Positions 1-7,141 of a DNA stretch of 10,436 bases are shown here, in pieces. How positions within the stretch are numbered: position 1 is the first letter of the stretch; the number at the start of each line of letters is the position of its first letter. The translations under genes were made by a program, and so were the position numbers. The notes below the pieces were generated by a model that searched no databases, was not told the DNA's origin, and worked only from the letters and a program-made list of their open reading frames with translations. The stretch is from an uncultured Lachnospira sp. (lineage in GTDB: Bacteria > Bacillota > Clostridia > Lachnospirales > Lachnospiraceae): NCBI GenBank assembly GCA_910585095.1, contig CAJUBU010000032.1:6042-16477 (forward strand), in the 5' to 3' direction.

Positions 1-593
1 AAGGTTATACAGAATATTTAGATTCAGGTCTTAAAAATGGTACGCTAAGTTATGAAAAAATTGGTCATATTGTGAATAATCTCAATATGGCGGCAAAGAG
101 GCTAGAACAGTATACAGAATCGGTTCGGCTTTTAAATCAATCAGAGGAAACGCCATTGCATCAAAAAACAGTTTTGGCTAAAGGAGTGATAAAAAATGTA
201 ACACAAGATTTTATACTTTTAGCAAAACAAAATGATATTGTCTTGCAAGTAACACAAGAGTTATCGAATGAAAAAATACAAATGGATATTGCTATATTTT
301 ATCGTATCCTTGAAAATATTATAAATAATGCACTTCGTTTTGCAAAAAAGCAAATTGATATTGATTTTATGCTTTCTAAATCGGTTCTTTCAATTATTGT
401 TATAGATGATGGGGAGGGATTTCCTTTGGAAGTCTTAAAACAAAAGAAAAAATTGATATGGACATCTGGAAAAAATCAACATATGGGCATTGGGTTAGCT
501 GTTAGCAGGCTTTTATGCAAAAAGCATGGGGGTAGTTTAGAATTATCCAATACAACAAATGGTGCCTGTGTAAAAATAAATCTTACAGTTTGA
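1..593 (+). CDS. Sensor histidine kinase, C-terminal part (5' end outside window)
   Basis: The reading frame is open from the left edge (first full codon at base 3) and gives 196 visible residues. It begins with GYTEYLDSG, which in this family directly follows the H-box (H-D-x-x-TPL-x-x-x-x-G-Y-x-E-x-L), so the phospho-accepting histidine should lie roughly ten residues beyond the window edge. The rest is a HATPase_c domain: N-box ENIINNALRF (about residues 104-113), G1 box DDGEGF (135-140), G2 box MGIGLAVS (161-168), then a last strand and stop. The protein should autophosphorylate with ATP and pass the phosphate to a response regulator, probably encoded just to the left. It lies on the same strand as the lipoprotein/ABC operon starting at 842, which fits the common Firmicutes pairing of a two-component system with the transporter it controls; that regulatory link is inference. 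A GTG at 72 is an internal codon, not the start. Confidence 0.88.
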   Translation, partial: GYTEYLDSGLKNGTLSYEKIGHIVNNLNMAAKRLEQYTESVRLLNQSEETPLHQKTVLAKGVIKNVTQDFILLAKQNDIVLQVTQELSNEKIQMDIAIFYRILENIINNALRFAKKQIDIDFMLSKSVLSIIVIDDGEGFPLEVLKQKKKLIWTSGKNQHMGIGLAVSRLLCKKHGGSLELSNTTNGACVKINLTV

Positions 594-638
594 CGATTTT
601 TTGACTTTTCTTATATAAAATTCCTTTAGTAGAAAAAA

Positions 639-668
639 TTGATTAATTTGTATTTGTGTGTTTATGTT
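639..668 (+). promoter_or_regulatory. Weak sigma-A-like promoter candidate before the ABC operon
   Basis: TTGATT (639-644) is followed after 18 bases by TATGTT (663-668). The match to TTGACA/TATAAT is partial, and the site lies upstream of the 697-740 hairpin. If it is real, the hairpin would sit in the leader of the lipoprotein operon and could act as an attenuator. I see no better promoter between the hairpin and the lipoprotein start. This is a weak call based on sequence alone. Confidence 0.22.
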
Positions 669-690
669 TTATTTAACACAAAAGAATTAA

Positions 691-740
691 GCAAGTAGTG
701 AAGTGGATTGCGAATATTTGCTTCACTTTTCAATTTTTTC
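691..740 (+). terminator. Hairpin plus T-tract (repeat copy A), terminator or attenuator
   Basis: Bases 697-708 pair with 716-727 to form a 12-bp stem (nine Watson-Crick and three G-U pairs) around the 7-base loop TGCGAAT. A T-rich tract, TTTTCAATTTTTTC, follows at 727-740. It lies about 100 bases after the kinase stop and 115 before the lipoprotein start, so it could end the kinase transcript or attenuate the downstream operon. The segment 691-726 recurs at 7082-7117 with 30 of 36 bases identical. Confidence 0.6.
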
Positions 741-770
741 AAAAAAAGCAGCGCAAAAATGGGGGTTCGT

Positions 771-845
771 ATGAAAAATAAGTACATTAGCAGTTTTTTA
801 ATTGCGCAATTCCTATACTACGCTTCGGAATGGGGATTTTTATGA
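771..845 (+). CDS. Possible 24-codon leader peptide overlapping the lipoprotein start
   Basis: An ATG at 771 is preceded by GGGGG at 761-765, five bases upstream. It opens a 24-residue frame, MKNKYISSFLIAQFLYYASE followed by WGFL, ending in TGA at 843-845. The stop overlaps the lipoprotein ATG at 842 as ATGA, the usual geometry of translational coupling. The peptide has a positively charged start and a hydrophobic, aromatic-rich core, so it could be a small membrane peptide or a regulatory leader. It could also be chance or a remnant of a larger gene. I recognise no family. It supports 842 rather than 830 as the lipoprotein start. Confidence 0.4.
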   Translation: MKNKYISSFLIAQFLYYASEWGFL

Positions 846-2257
846 GAAAAGTTTTTATTTTATGTTTAATGTTTTTTTTAATATTTACATTTTATGCTTG
901 TGGCAGCAATATAAAAACAGATAGTAAAAATACAAATGACGAGCAAAAATTAAAATCCAATTTACAGGAAAATAATATAAAAGATGACAGTCAAAAAATT
1001 GGAAATCTTCAATTTATTTGCAATTCGGAAGGCGATAGTGCTTGTAATACAGAAAATGGTTATTATTATTTAACACATGATTTAACAAAGCTTCAAGATG
1101 GCAATTATGGAAGTCATTTGATGTATATGGATTTTGCTACTTGTCGTGAAATTTATCTTTGCAGTACAGCAGGCTGTAAACATAATTCATTAGATTGTCC
1201 TGCTGTATTTTTATATGATGATTTTCCGACATTTACTACAAAGCTTTTTGTATGTGACAATTATTTATATATTTTAAGCCGTGAGTCGAGCGATGAGAGT
1301 ATGTCAAGCAATGTGGGAATGGCACAGAGTATGATGGAAGGCAATGAGAAAGATATAATGCCAGAAAAAAAGCCTGCTGTGCTTTATCAAGCCAATCTTG
1401 ACGGTACAGAGCGAAAAAAGGTCTATACTTTTGATGAAGAATTGGTGCTTGAAGAATTTATATTAAAAGATGAAAATGGCATTTATGTAATTACAAAAAA
1501 GCTTTCTATGGATAAAGTAGATAATATAACGTATACAACGGCTTCTGAAAAAAAGGTCGTATTTTTAGATTTAAAATCGTTTCATGCGCAGGAAGTTTGT
1601 CCTATAAACGTTGATAATCTTATTTCATGGAAGGTGATAGGCTGTTATCAAGATTGTCTGATTTTGAGCGGGACTGATTATGGACGAGAGCTTTCATTAG
1701 AGGAAAAATGGGATGATGACAGTTATCGTTTACTGTATGAAAATTCTTTTGATGTCTATGCACTTTTGGATTTAAAAAGCGGTGATTTAAAAGAATTTTA
1801 CAGAGAATCGAATAAAAATCAACATTCGGTTTATATGGTTGAAGATATCATGTATCTATCCTTTTTAGAAAATCCAATAATTGAAGGAATTAATATCAAG
1901 AGCGGAGAAAGAAAAACCATTTGCACAATTGAACAAAATTTGATTATGAATATTATTGATGATATGTTGTGCTGCCGTGACTGGAATCTTTCTAGTGACC
2001 ATACCTATTATTTTGTTAATATGAAAACAGGTGAAATTATGCACAGTATGCTTGTCAATCAATATAATGGCTGGGATTTGGAATTTCGTGCCGAAACTTC
2101 TTCAGATATGCTGGTTGTATATGATTATGATGCAACAAAAAACATTGATGGTTCATATGAGATTCACCAATACAAATATGCTTTAATCACTAAAGAAGAT
2201 TTGTTTATGGGAAGGCAAAATTATCGCAAAATCAATATGATTGGTCATGGAGAATAA
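842..2257 (+). CDS. Surface lipoprotein with Cys/His cluster, partner of ABC transporter
   Basis: A 471-residue protein, counted from ATG 842. It begins with a lysine/arginine-poor but clear lipoprotein signal: MRK, a hydrophobic run, then FYAC with the acylated cysteine at residue 20. The lipobox is slightly unusual in having Y just before A-C. An in-frame ATG at 830 would add four residues, but 842 has GGGGA at 832-836 and the ATGA overlap with the leader ORF. The mature protein has a low-complexity linker rich in K, N, D and Q (about 22-53), then C101, C107, C112, H114 and C119 in the pattern C-x5-C-x4-CKH-x4-C, which I recall from a family of clostridial lipoproteins of propeller-like repeats. 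A methionine-rich stretch (five Met between 154 and 173) follows. The rest is strand-rich with recurring aromatic/hydrophobic blocks. The gene runs directly into the ABC ATPase gene. Its role is unknown; substrate capture, sensing or shielding are all possible. Confidence 0.8.
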   Translation: MRKVFILCLMFFLIFTFYACGSNIKTDSKNTNDEQKLKSNLQENNIKDDSQKIGNLQFICNSEGDSACNTENGYYYLTHDLTKLQDGNYGSHLMYMDFATCREIYLCSTAGCKHNSLDCPAVFLYDDFPTFTTKLFVCDNYLYILSRESSDESMSSNVGMAQSMMEGNEKDIMPEKKPAVLYQANLDGTERKKVYTFDEELVLEEFILKDENGIYVITKKLSMDKVDNITYTTASEKKVVFLDLKSFHAQEVCPINVDNLISWKVIGCYQDCLILSGTDYGRELSLEEKWDDDSYRLLYENSFDVYALLDLKSGDLKEFYRESNKNQHSVYMVEDIMYLSFLENPIIEGINIKSGERKTICTIEQNLIMNIIDDMLCCRDWNLSSDHTYYFVNMKTGEIMHSMLVNQYNGWDLEFRAETSSDMLVVYDYDATKNIDGSYEIHQYKYALITKEDLFMGRQNYRKINMIGHGE

Positions 2258-2299
2258 ATGAAAAGTGATTTCGACAAATCGGTAAAGGAGATTTTAGTT

Positions 2300-3043
2300 A
2301 TGCTTGAATTGCGTGAGGTTACAAAAAAATATAAAGATAAGATTGCCCTGCAAAATATTTCATTAAAATTGGATTCGGGCATTTATGGATTGCTTGGTCC
2401 GAATGGAGCAGGAAAATCAACACTTATGAACGTTATAACGCAAAATATCAAACCAAGTGCAGGAACAGTTTTTTGGAATAATGTAAATACGCAAGTTTTA
2501 GGAGAGCGTTTTCGGAGTATCATAGGATATGCGCCTCAACAGCAAGGTTTATATAATGCCTTTTCAGGAAGACGATTTTTAGCTTATATGGCGGCACTAA
2601 AAGGAATCTCTAAAAAAGAAGTAAAAGAAGAAATAGAACGAGTACTTGCTTATGTTAATATGCAGGAGGCAGCAAGCAGAGCTATTGGGACATATTCAGG
2701 AGGAATGAGACAGCGCATTTTAATTGCACAGGCAATGTTAGGAAATCCTGAATTGATTGTGTTAGATGAGCCAACGGCAGGGCTTGACCCTAAAGAACGA
2801 GTGCGGGTAAGAGCATTGATTCAAGCGCTTTCTGAAAATAAAATTGTGATTGTTTCCACACATGTCGTTTCGGATATTGAGTCCATTGCAAAAGAGATTC
2901 TTTTGATACGTGCTGGACAGCTTTTTGACAGAGATACCGTAGAAAATTTATGTTTAAAATATCATGGCTGTAATGATTTAGAACAAGTATATATGCGTGT
3001 TTTTGAAGAGGAGGAAAAGGATGTTGCGTTTGATTTTCTTTGA
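2300..3043 (+). CDS. ABC transporter ATP-binding protein (ABC-2/BcrA-NatA type)
   Basis: A 247-residue cytoplasmic ATPase that should power the adjacent permease. Motifs in order: Walker A GPNGAGKST (33-41), Q-loop in YAPQQQGLY (Q80-82), signature YSGGMRQR (132-139), Walker B LIVLDEP with the D-loop AGLDP following (about 152-164), and the H-loop STHVVSD with H188. All catalytic residues are present. The protein is of normal length for single-domain ABC ATPases. I chose ATG 2300 because AAGGAG (2285-2290) lies nine bases upstream and MLELREVTKKY is the canonical family start. An in-frame ATG at 2258, immediately after the lipoprotein stop and with GGAG five bases upstream, would add 14 residues and is the alternative. 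The 3' end overlaps the permease start by 23 bases, so the two are very likely co-translated. The exported or removed substrate cannot be read from the ATPase. Confidence 0.92.
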   Translation: MLELREVTKKYKDKIALQNISLKLDSGIYGLLGPNGAGKSTLMNVITQNIKPSAGTVFWNNVNTQVLGERFRSIIGYAPQQQGLYNAFSGRRFLAYMAALKGISKKEVKEEIERVLAYVNMQEAASRAIGTYSGGMRQRILIAQAMLGNPELIVLDEPTAGLDPKERVRVRALIQALSENKIVIVSTHVVSDIESIAKEILLIRAGQLFDRDTVENLCLKYHGCNDLEQVYMRVFEEEEKDVAFDFL

Positions 3044-5309
3044 GTTGGCAAAAGTATGGAAAAAACATCAGTTTGCTTTATCAATTGGAGTTTTGCTTTT
3101 TATTCATATTTTTCTTTTATGGTATACATCTTTACCTAACGAGGAAACGCCATCATGTTCTTCTTATAAAAAGATACAAAATCAGCTTATTGATATGAGC
3201 GAGGAACAAAAATCAGACTATATTACTCAATTAAAGGAAACAATAGATGGCGTCTGTTTTGTACAAAATATTCTTGCTATGCAGAATTTTCAAAATGAGA
3301 TGGGCGATGCTTTGGTAAAACAAGAACTGCAAAATAATGCGCATATTTTTGAAGCATATTATGATTTGTACCAATCGGGTGACTATTTAAAATTTACGGA
3401 TTCACTAGAACAAGAAAAAATATTGATTGATGAGATTTATACAGAATGGAAAAAAGTTTCAGGGTACAAGGAGTATTTATATTCAATTCAGGAAAATAAA
3501 GAAGTGCTTAGCAGTATTTCTATTTTTGGCGGGCAAAATTTTGGTGAACAAAAACAAGATACATATAGTGCAAGAAATCTCCAAAAAAGTGCAGCAGATT
3601 ATGCACATTTGACGGATAAAAATATTCAATTTACCCCATCAAAAAGCATTACTCGCGCTATGGATAATATTTGGATAGATATTCTTTTGTTTCTTTTAGT
3701 GATGGCATTTGTGGGAAGTTTGATTACAGAGGAAAAAGAGAAAAAGTTATTTTTAATTACACGAAGCACAAAATATGGAATTTTACATAGTATTGGCGCA
3801 AAATTGATGGCTCTATTGATTCATTGTCTTTTTATTACAACTGTATTTTATACTGTCAGTCTTGTTTTTTCTTATTATAGTACAGGGGCGTTTCATTTAA
3901 GTGCAAATTTACAGTCAGTGTCTATTTATATGGAAAGTTGTCTAAATATCAGTATTGCACAATATATTGTTCTTTCTATTATAACAAAAGCTGTTTTGTT
4001 GTTTGGTATTGGTACAATACTGATTTCGTTTTGTATTGTATCGAATATTATGGCGCTTCCATTTCTAATTGGCTCTGTGATTGCAGGAATTAGCACAATA
4101 CTGTATATATGGATTCCAGCAGGTTCATCATGGTCTATTTTAAAATATTTAAATCCGGTAGGAATGATAAAAACACAAAATTTATATGGAGGATATTTAA
4201 ATTTTAATGTATTTCATTATCCTGTATCGAGACAGACACTTTCTTTTGTTGTTCTTATAATAGTATGTGTTGTTGGTATAGCAAGTGATTTGGTGCTGTT
4301 TTGGCGTATGCAGGATGGTGAGATAAAAAAGATTTCGCTGCCTTTTTTATTGCCTTTTAAGCCACATGTTTATGTTATATGGCATGAGGCTTACAAAATT
4401 TTAATTACGAATCATGCTTTCATTCTTTTCTTTATATTTGTTTTATTGTTTGGCGTGAAAAGTTTTGAGCAAACATATAAGCCGTCCGAGAGAGAATATT
4501 ATTATCAAGATATTATGCAAAAACTAGAAGGGGAATTGACAGAAGAAAAAGAACAGTTGGTTTTATCTGAACAAAAGCGATATCAGGATGCATTTCAAAA
4601 GATTGATGAAATTGATAAGATGGTGGAGGCACAGCAATTAAGCAAAAATGCGGCAGATACTTTAAAATATCAAGCCAATATGACTATTTCTTTTTATCCA
4701 GCTTTTCAGCGGGTAGAAGCACAATATCAACATATCAGAGAGCATGGCGGGGGATTTGTTTATGATACAGGATATCTATATTTATTTGGTGTGTGGGAAA
4801 ATATTTTTTCGATTCATTTTTTGGTTTTAGCGATTGGAATTATCTTAATAACAAGCGGTGTCCTATCAATGGAATATCAAGCCAATTCACTGTATTTAAT
4901 TGGCGCAACAAAAGTAGGAAAAAGAAAAATTTTTGTTTGCAAATTTATCATTTGTACAATTATGGCAATGATACTTACATTAGTGCCTATCGTTTGCAGA
5001 GCAATTTCTATTGCTTGTATATATCCAATGTCTAGCATAGATTCATCGATACAAAATATTTCATATTATTCTGATTTTTTCTGTTCACTTCCTATTGGAG
5101 GATTTGTCTTGCTTTTTATATTTTCACAAATAGCGACTTCTATTTTAATGGTTATCATTATATTAGCGTTGTCCATATGGAGAAAAAGTCAGGCACAAAC
5201 AATATTTTTTGCCTTATTGATTTTGACTGTTCCTATAATTTTAAAATTGCTTGGATTTGAAATGGCAAAGTGGTTTTCTTTATATCCGCTTTATTCTTGG
5301 ACAGTGTAA
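3021..5309 (+). CDS. Large two-part ABC-2-type membrane permease
   Basis: A 762-residue membrane protein counted from ATG 3021. GGAGG at 3011-3015 lies just upstream; a GTG at 2997 in the same frame would add eight charged residues and has no better site. The protein appears to be two similar halves. Each has an N-terminal membrane helix (about 17-35 and 464-482), a soluble, probably extracellular segment of roughly 120-180 residues, and then a cluster of membrane helices. In each cluster the first helix is followed by a cytoplasmic loop of the ABC-2 kind, with EEKEKKLFLITRSTKYG (237-253) in half one and MEYQANSLYLIGATKVGK (617-634) in half two. Half one has a final helix (407-428) with no counterpart in half two, which stops at LYPLYSWTV. 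It should form a transporter with the upstream ATPase, working as a fused heterodimer. Substrate unknown; antimicrobial-peptide or lipid export are plausible. Confidence 0.85.
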   Translation: MLRLIFFELAKVWKKHQFALSIGVLLFIHIFLLWYTSLPNEETPSCSSYKKIQNQLIDMSEEQKSDYITQLKETIDGVCFVQNILAMQNFQNEMGDALVKQELQNNAHIFEAYYDLYQSGDYLKFTDSLEQEKILIDEIYTEWKKVSGYKEYLYSIQENKEVLSSISIFGGQNFGEQKQDTYSARNLQKSAADYAHLTDKNIQFTPSKSITRAMDNIWIDILLFLLVMAFVGSLITEEKEKKLFLITRSTKYGILHSIGAKLMALLIHCLFITTVFYTVSLVFSYYSTGAFHLSANLQSVSIYMESCLNISIAQYIVLSIITKAVLLFGIGTILISFCIVSNIMALPFLIGSVIAGISTILYIWIPAGSSWSILKYLNPVGMIKTQNLYGGYLNFNVFHYPVSRQTLSFVVLIIVCVVGIASDLVLFWRMQDGEIKKISLPFLLPFKPHVYVIWHEAYKILITNHAFILFFIFVLLFGVKSFEQTYKPSEREYYYQDIMQKLEGELTEEKEQLVLSEQKRYQDAFQKIDEIDKMVEAQQLSKNAADTLKYQANMTISFYPAFQRVEAQYQHIREHGGGFVYDTGYLYLFGVWENIFSIHFLVLAIGIILITSGVLSMEYQANSLYLIGATKVGKRKIFVCKFIICTIMAMILTLVPIVCRAISIACIYPMSSIDSSIQNISYYSDFFCSLPIGGFVLLFIFSQIATSILMVIIILALSIWRKSQAQTIFFALLILTVPIILKLLGFEMAKWFSLYPLYSWTV

Positions 5310-5340
5310 AATCAGGGGTGATATATTTTGACACAGAAAC

Positions 5341-5410
5341 AGAGGTTGTTGTAAAAAGAATTTCAAGTACTATATAGAGTACTTGAAATTGTGTTTTGTA
5401 ACAGCCCCCT
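5341..5410. repeat. 70-nt foldback element, probable bidirectional terminator
   Basis: The core is a perfect 13-bp inverted repeat, AATTTCAAGTACT (5359-5371) and AGTACTTGAAATT (5378-5390), around a 6-base loop. Beyond a small internal loop, GGTTGTTGTAAAA (5344-5356) pairs with TTTTGTAACAGCC (5394-5406) through 13 further pairs, three of them G-U. It lies between two convergent genes, with T-runs on both strands after the core stem (GTGTTTTG on +, CTTTTTAC on -), so it can stop transcription both ways. The outer right end, rich in C next to CTGTTAC on the minus strand, resembles the ends of some insertion sequences, so it could also be a miniature mobile repeat. No target duplication was found by eye. 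Confidence 0.7.
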
Positions 5411-5460
5411 ATGTTATTTAGTTCATTCTTATTTTAGTGATTAGATAGTGCAGATAAATA

Positions 5461-6396
5461 TTACTTAATGTTGTTTTTAAACCATTTTGTGATTTCAGGG
5501 GACATTTGATAATATGACATTGTTGTAGTGACATTAATCCAACTATATGAAGGATAATAATGCATCATAAAGCGTAATCCGTCCGTTGTTTCAATAATAA
5601 TATCTTTTCTGTCATCGGCCACACGAGTGTATGCTTCAGAATCTATATTGTTGCCTATTTGTTCAAGCTCTTTTAATTCATCAGCGAACATGAAATCATG
5701 ATAATCGTCAAAACTAAATGCAGTCAATACGAAAATCTCATTATAAAACTCAGAAATAATAGCGCTATCTGTAATTGCTTTATCGTTTGTTATCCAAGTA
5801 TTATCATTTTTAGTTGGAGTAATGCTAACGATATCCGATGCATCGTCAATACCATATACTTCAAACGCTTTTTGAATTGGTAATGATTCGTTTGTTTTGA
5901 TTAAATAATTACAGAACCACGCATAGTAGTATTTGTCACCATCTCGGAAAATCTGAACCGCTTTATAAGGTGCGGGTGCATACTCAAGAAGTTCTATATT
6001 GGTTTCTTTATTAGCAACAATATAGTTACTGCGCTCGGCTTCAGGAAATTCCTTTTGTAAATATACAAGGTGCTTTCCAATAACAGCTTCCGTTATTTCA
6101 TTTTTTACTCCAAACTTTTCATTATTTTTAGGCTCTTCAATAATTTCTAAATAAGCATTATCATATTCGATTAGCATAACTGTATCTGCAATATCCTTAT
6201 AATCTGATGATATAAACAAGTCCTTAGCAAACGGAAAACCTATTGCAAGAACAAGAGCAATACAGGCAGCAACTGCTGCCCATTTGTACCATATTTTTGG
6301 AAAGTGGTTTTTAATTGCTCCTTTATATTGGGTAGCTTCATCTATATAGTTGAAATTGATATTATTAATTGTTTCAGAAATTTTTTTCTTTTTCAT
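5461..6396 (-). CDS. Single-pass membrane anti-sigma factor
   Basis: A 311-residue protein. A short cytoplasmic N-terminus with the ISETINNINFNYIDEATQY pattern (6-24), typical of clostridial anti-sigma factors (family recollection), is followed by one membrane helix (about 38-57, WYKWAAVAACIALVLAIGF) and a large C-terminal domain of about 250 residues that should be outside the cell. I do not recognise the external domain; it is rich in Tyr and acidic residues and probably senses an envelope signal. Its ATG (6396-6394) overlaps the sigma factor stop as ATGA, so the pair is translationally coupled. By family logic, the N-terminal part holds the sigma factor inactive until the external domain responds. 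It ends facing the permease gene across the foldback element. No truncation or frameshift is visible. Confidence 0.8.
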   Translation of the reverse strand: MKKKKISETINNINFNYIDEATQYKGAIKNHFPKIWYKWAAVAACIALVLAIGFPFAKDLFISSDYKDIADTVMLIEYDNAYLEIIEEPKNNEKFGVKNEITEAVIGKHLVYLQKEFPEAERSNYIVANKETNIELLEYAPAPYKAVQIFRDGDKYYYAWFCNYLIKTNESLPIQKAFEVYGIDDASDIVSITPTKNDNTWITNDKAITDSAIISEFYNEIFVLTAFSFDDYHDFMFADELKELEQIGNNIDSEAYTRVADDRKDIIIETTDGLRFMMHYYPSYSWINVTTTMSYYQMSPEITKWFKNNIK

Positions 6397-6950
6397 AGAG
6401 ATACTCCTTCCTTGATAAGATATTTTTTCAGCTTTTCTCTTGTACGAGAAAGCCGAACAGATATGTTGTGGTTGCTTGTTTGAAAGAGTTTTGCAAGGTC
6501 ATCAATAGAGTCTGAATGCCAATAACGGCGAACAAACATAATCCTATTTTTTTGATTGAGCGTTGCGAGAAATTCGTCTATGATTCGTGCAGTTTCGATA
6601 ACATTGAAATCATCTTCCACCGAAACAGAGGAAGGAAAGCAATTTTCAAGTTCATCCAATGCTACGTCATAGATACTATTTCTCTTTGCAGCAGTATTTG
6701 CATGATATTTCTTAATGGCAAGATTACGCACAATGCGGCAAACATAGCTTAATAAGGGATTGGGATTTTGAGGCGGTATTGTGTTCCAAGCTCCAAGATA
6801 AGCATCGCTTACACATTCTTCAGTATCTTGTTTATTGTTCAGTATGTTAAAAGCAACTTTTGAGCAAACAGAGCCATATTTATTTGACAGCTCAATGATT
6901 GCTTGCTCTTGGCGTTCAAAGAATAATTCAATTATTTTACTATCGTCCAA
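6393..6950 (-). CDS. ECF-type RNA polymerase sigma factor
   Basis: A 185-residue extracytoplasmic-function sigma factor. Region 2 covers about residues 15-80, with the core motif DTEECVSDAYLGAWN (42-56) and the promoter-melting segment following at SYVCRIVRNLAIKKY. Region 4 covers about 128-178, with the helix-turn-helix IDDLAKLFQTSNHNISVRLSR (149-169). The length is normal. The start is TTG at 6950-6948: it has AAGGAGGG (minus strand, 6966-6959) eight bases upstream, and no ATG gives as good a fit. The gene shares an ATGA overlap with the anti-sigma gene. Such pairs usually activate their own operon plus a small envelope-response regulon; which genes are targets cannot be seen here. The lipoprotein/ABC operon on the other strand is a candidate only by proximity. 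Confidence 0.9.
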   Translation of the reverse strand: MDDSKIIELFFERQEQAIIELSNKYGSVCSKVAFNILNNKQDTEECVSDAYLGAWNTIPPQNPNPLLSYVCRIVRNLAIKKYHANTAAKRNSIYDVALDELENCFPSSVSVEDDFNVIETARIIDEFLATLNQKNRIMFVRRYWHSDSIDDLAKLFQTSNHNISVRLSRTREKLKKYLIKEGVSL

Positions 6951-7020
6951 ACTGCTCGCCCTCCTTTCTGCCTCAATTATATACTACGGTTTTGGAAGGA
7001 AATATCTCATTGTTTTCTAT

Positions 7021-7029
7021 ATTATATCA
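7021..7029 (-). promoter_or_regulatory. Extended -10 promoter candidate for the sigma/anti-sigma operon
   Basis: The minus strand reads TGATATAAT at 7029-7021, a full TG-N-TATAAT extended -10. No good -35 hexamer is visible 16-18 bases upstream, which extended -10 promoters tolerate. A start near 7013 would give a leader of about 60 bases before the TTG at 6950. A second TATAAT (6981-6976) lies closer to the gene but lacks both TG and a -35. No convincing ECF-type autoregulatory promoter was found. Confidence 0.4.
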
Positions 7030-7081
7030 AAATTATATGTAATTTTCTGTCTATGTAAAATAGCGGCAAGGATAGGTAAAC

Positions 7082-7121
7082 GCAAGTAGCGTAGCGGATT
7101 GCGAATATCCGCTTAACATTA
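7082..7121. repeat. Hairpin repeat copy B (partner of 691-730)
   Basis: Bases 7082-7117 match 691-726 at 30 of 36 positions. AGCGGAT (7093-7099) and ATCCGCT (7107-7113) make a perfect 7-bp stem around the same TGCGAAT loop as copy A. Three of the six differences turn G-U pairs of copy A into Watson-Crick pairs here, so the inner fold is conserved. The outer stem is lost (mismatches at 7090-7092 against 7114-7116) and no strong T-run follows, so this copy is a poor terminator. It sits in the divergent intergenic space between the sigma operon and the Imm1-like gene. Confidence 0.65.
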
Positions 7122-7141
7122 TTATTTGTATCAATAGAAAA

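Noticed and set aside
601..629. TTGACT at 601 as a -35 box
   Set aside because: No acceptable -10 lies 16-18 bases downstream; TATAAA at 613 is far too close.
1865..2062. Minus-strand open frame inside the lipoprotein gene
   Set aside because: It is fully contained in a well-supported gene, has no family features and no ribosome site.
5280..5375. Frameshifted continuation of the permease past its stop
   Set aside because: The next frame gives about 25 charged residues (DSVKSGVIYFD onward) with no membrane helix, so it does not restore the missing final helix.
691..7121. The two hairpin copies as attachment sites of an integrated element
   Set aside because: No recombinase lies between them, and the differences and outer-stem decay look like old divergence, so I kept them only as a repeat pair.
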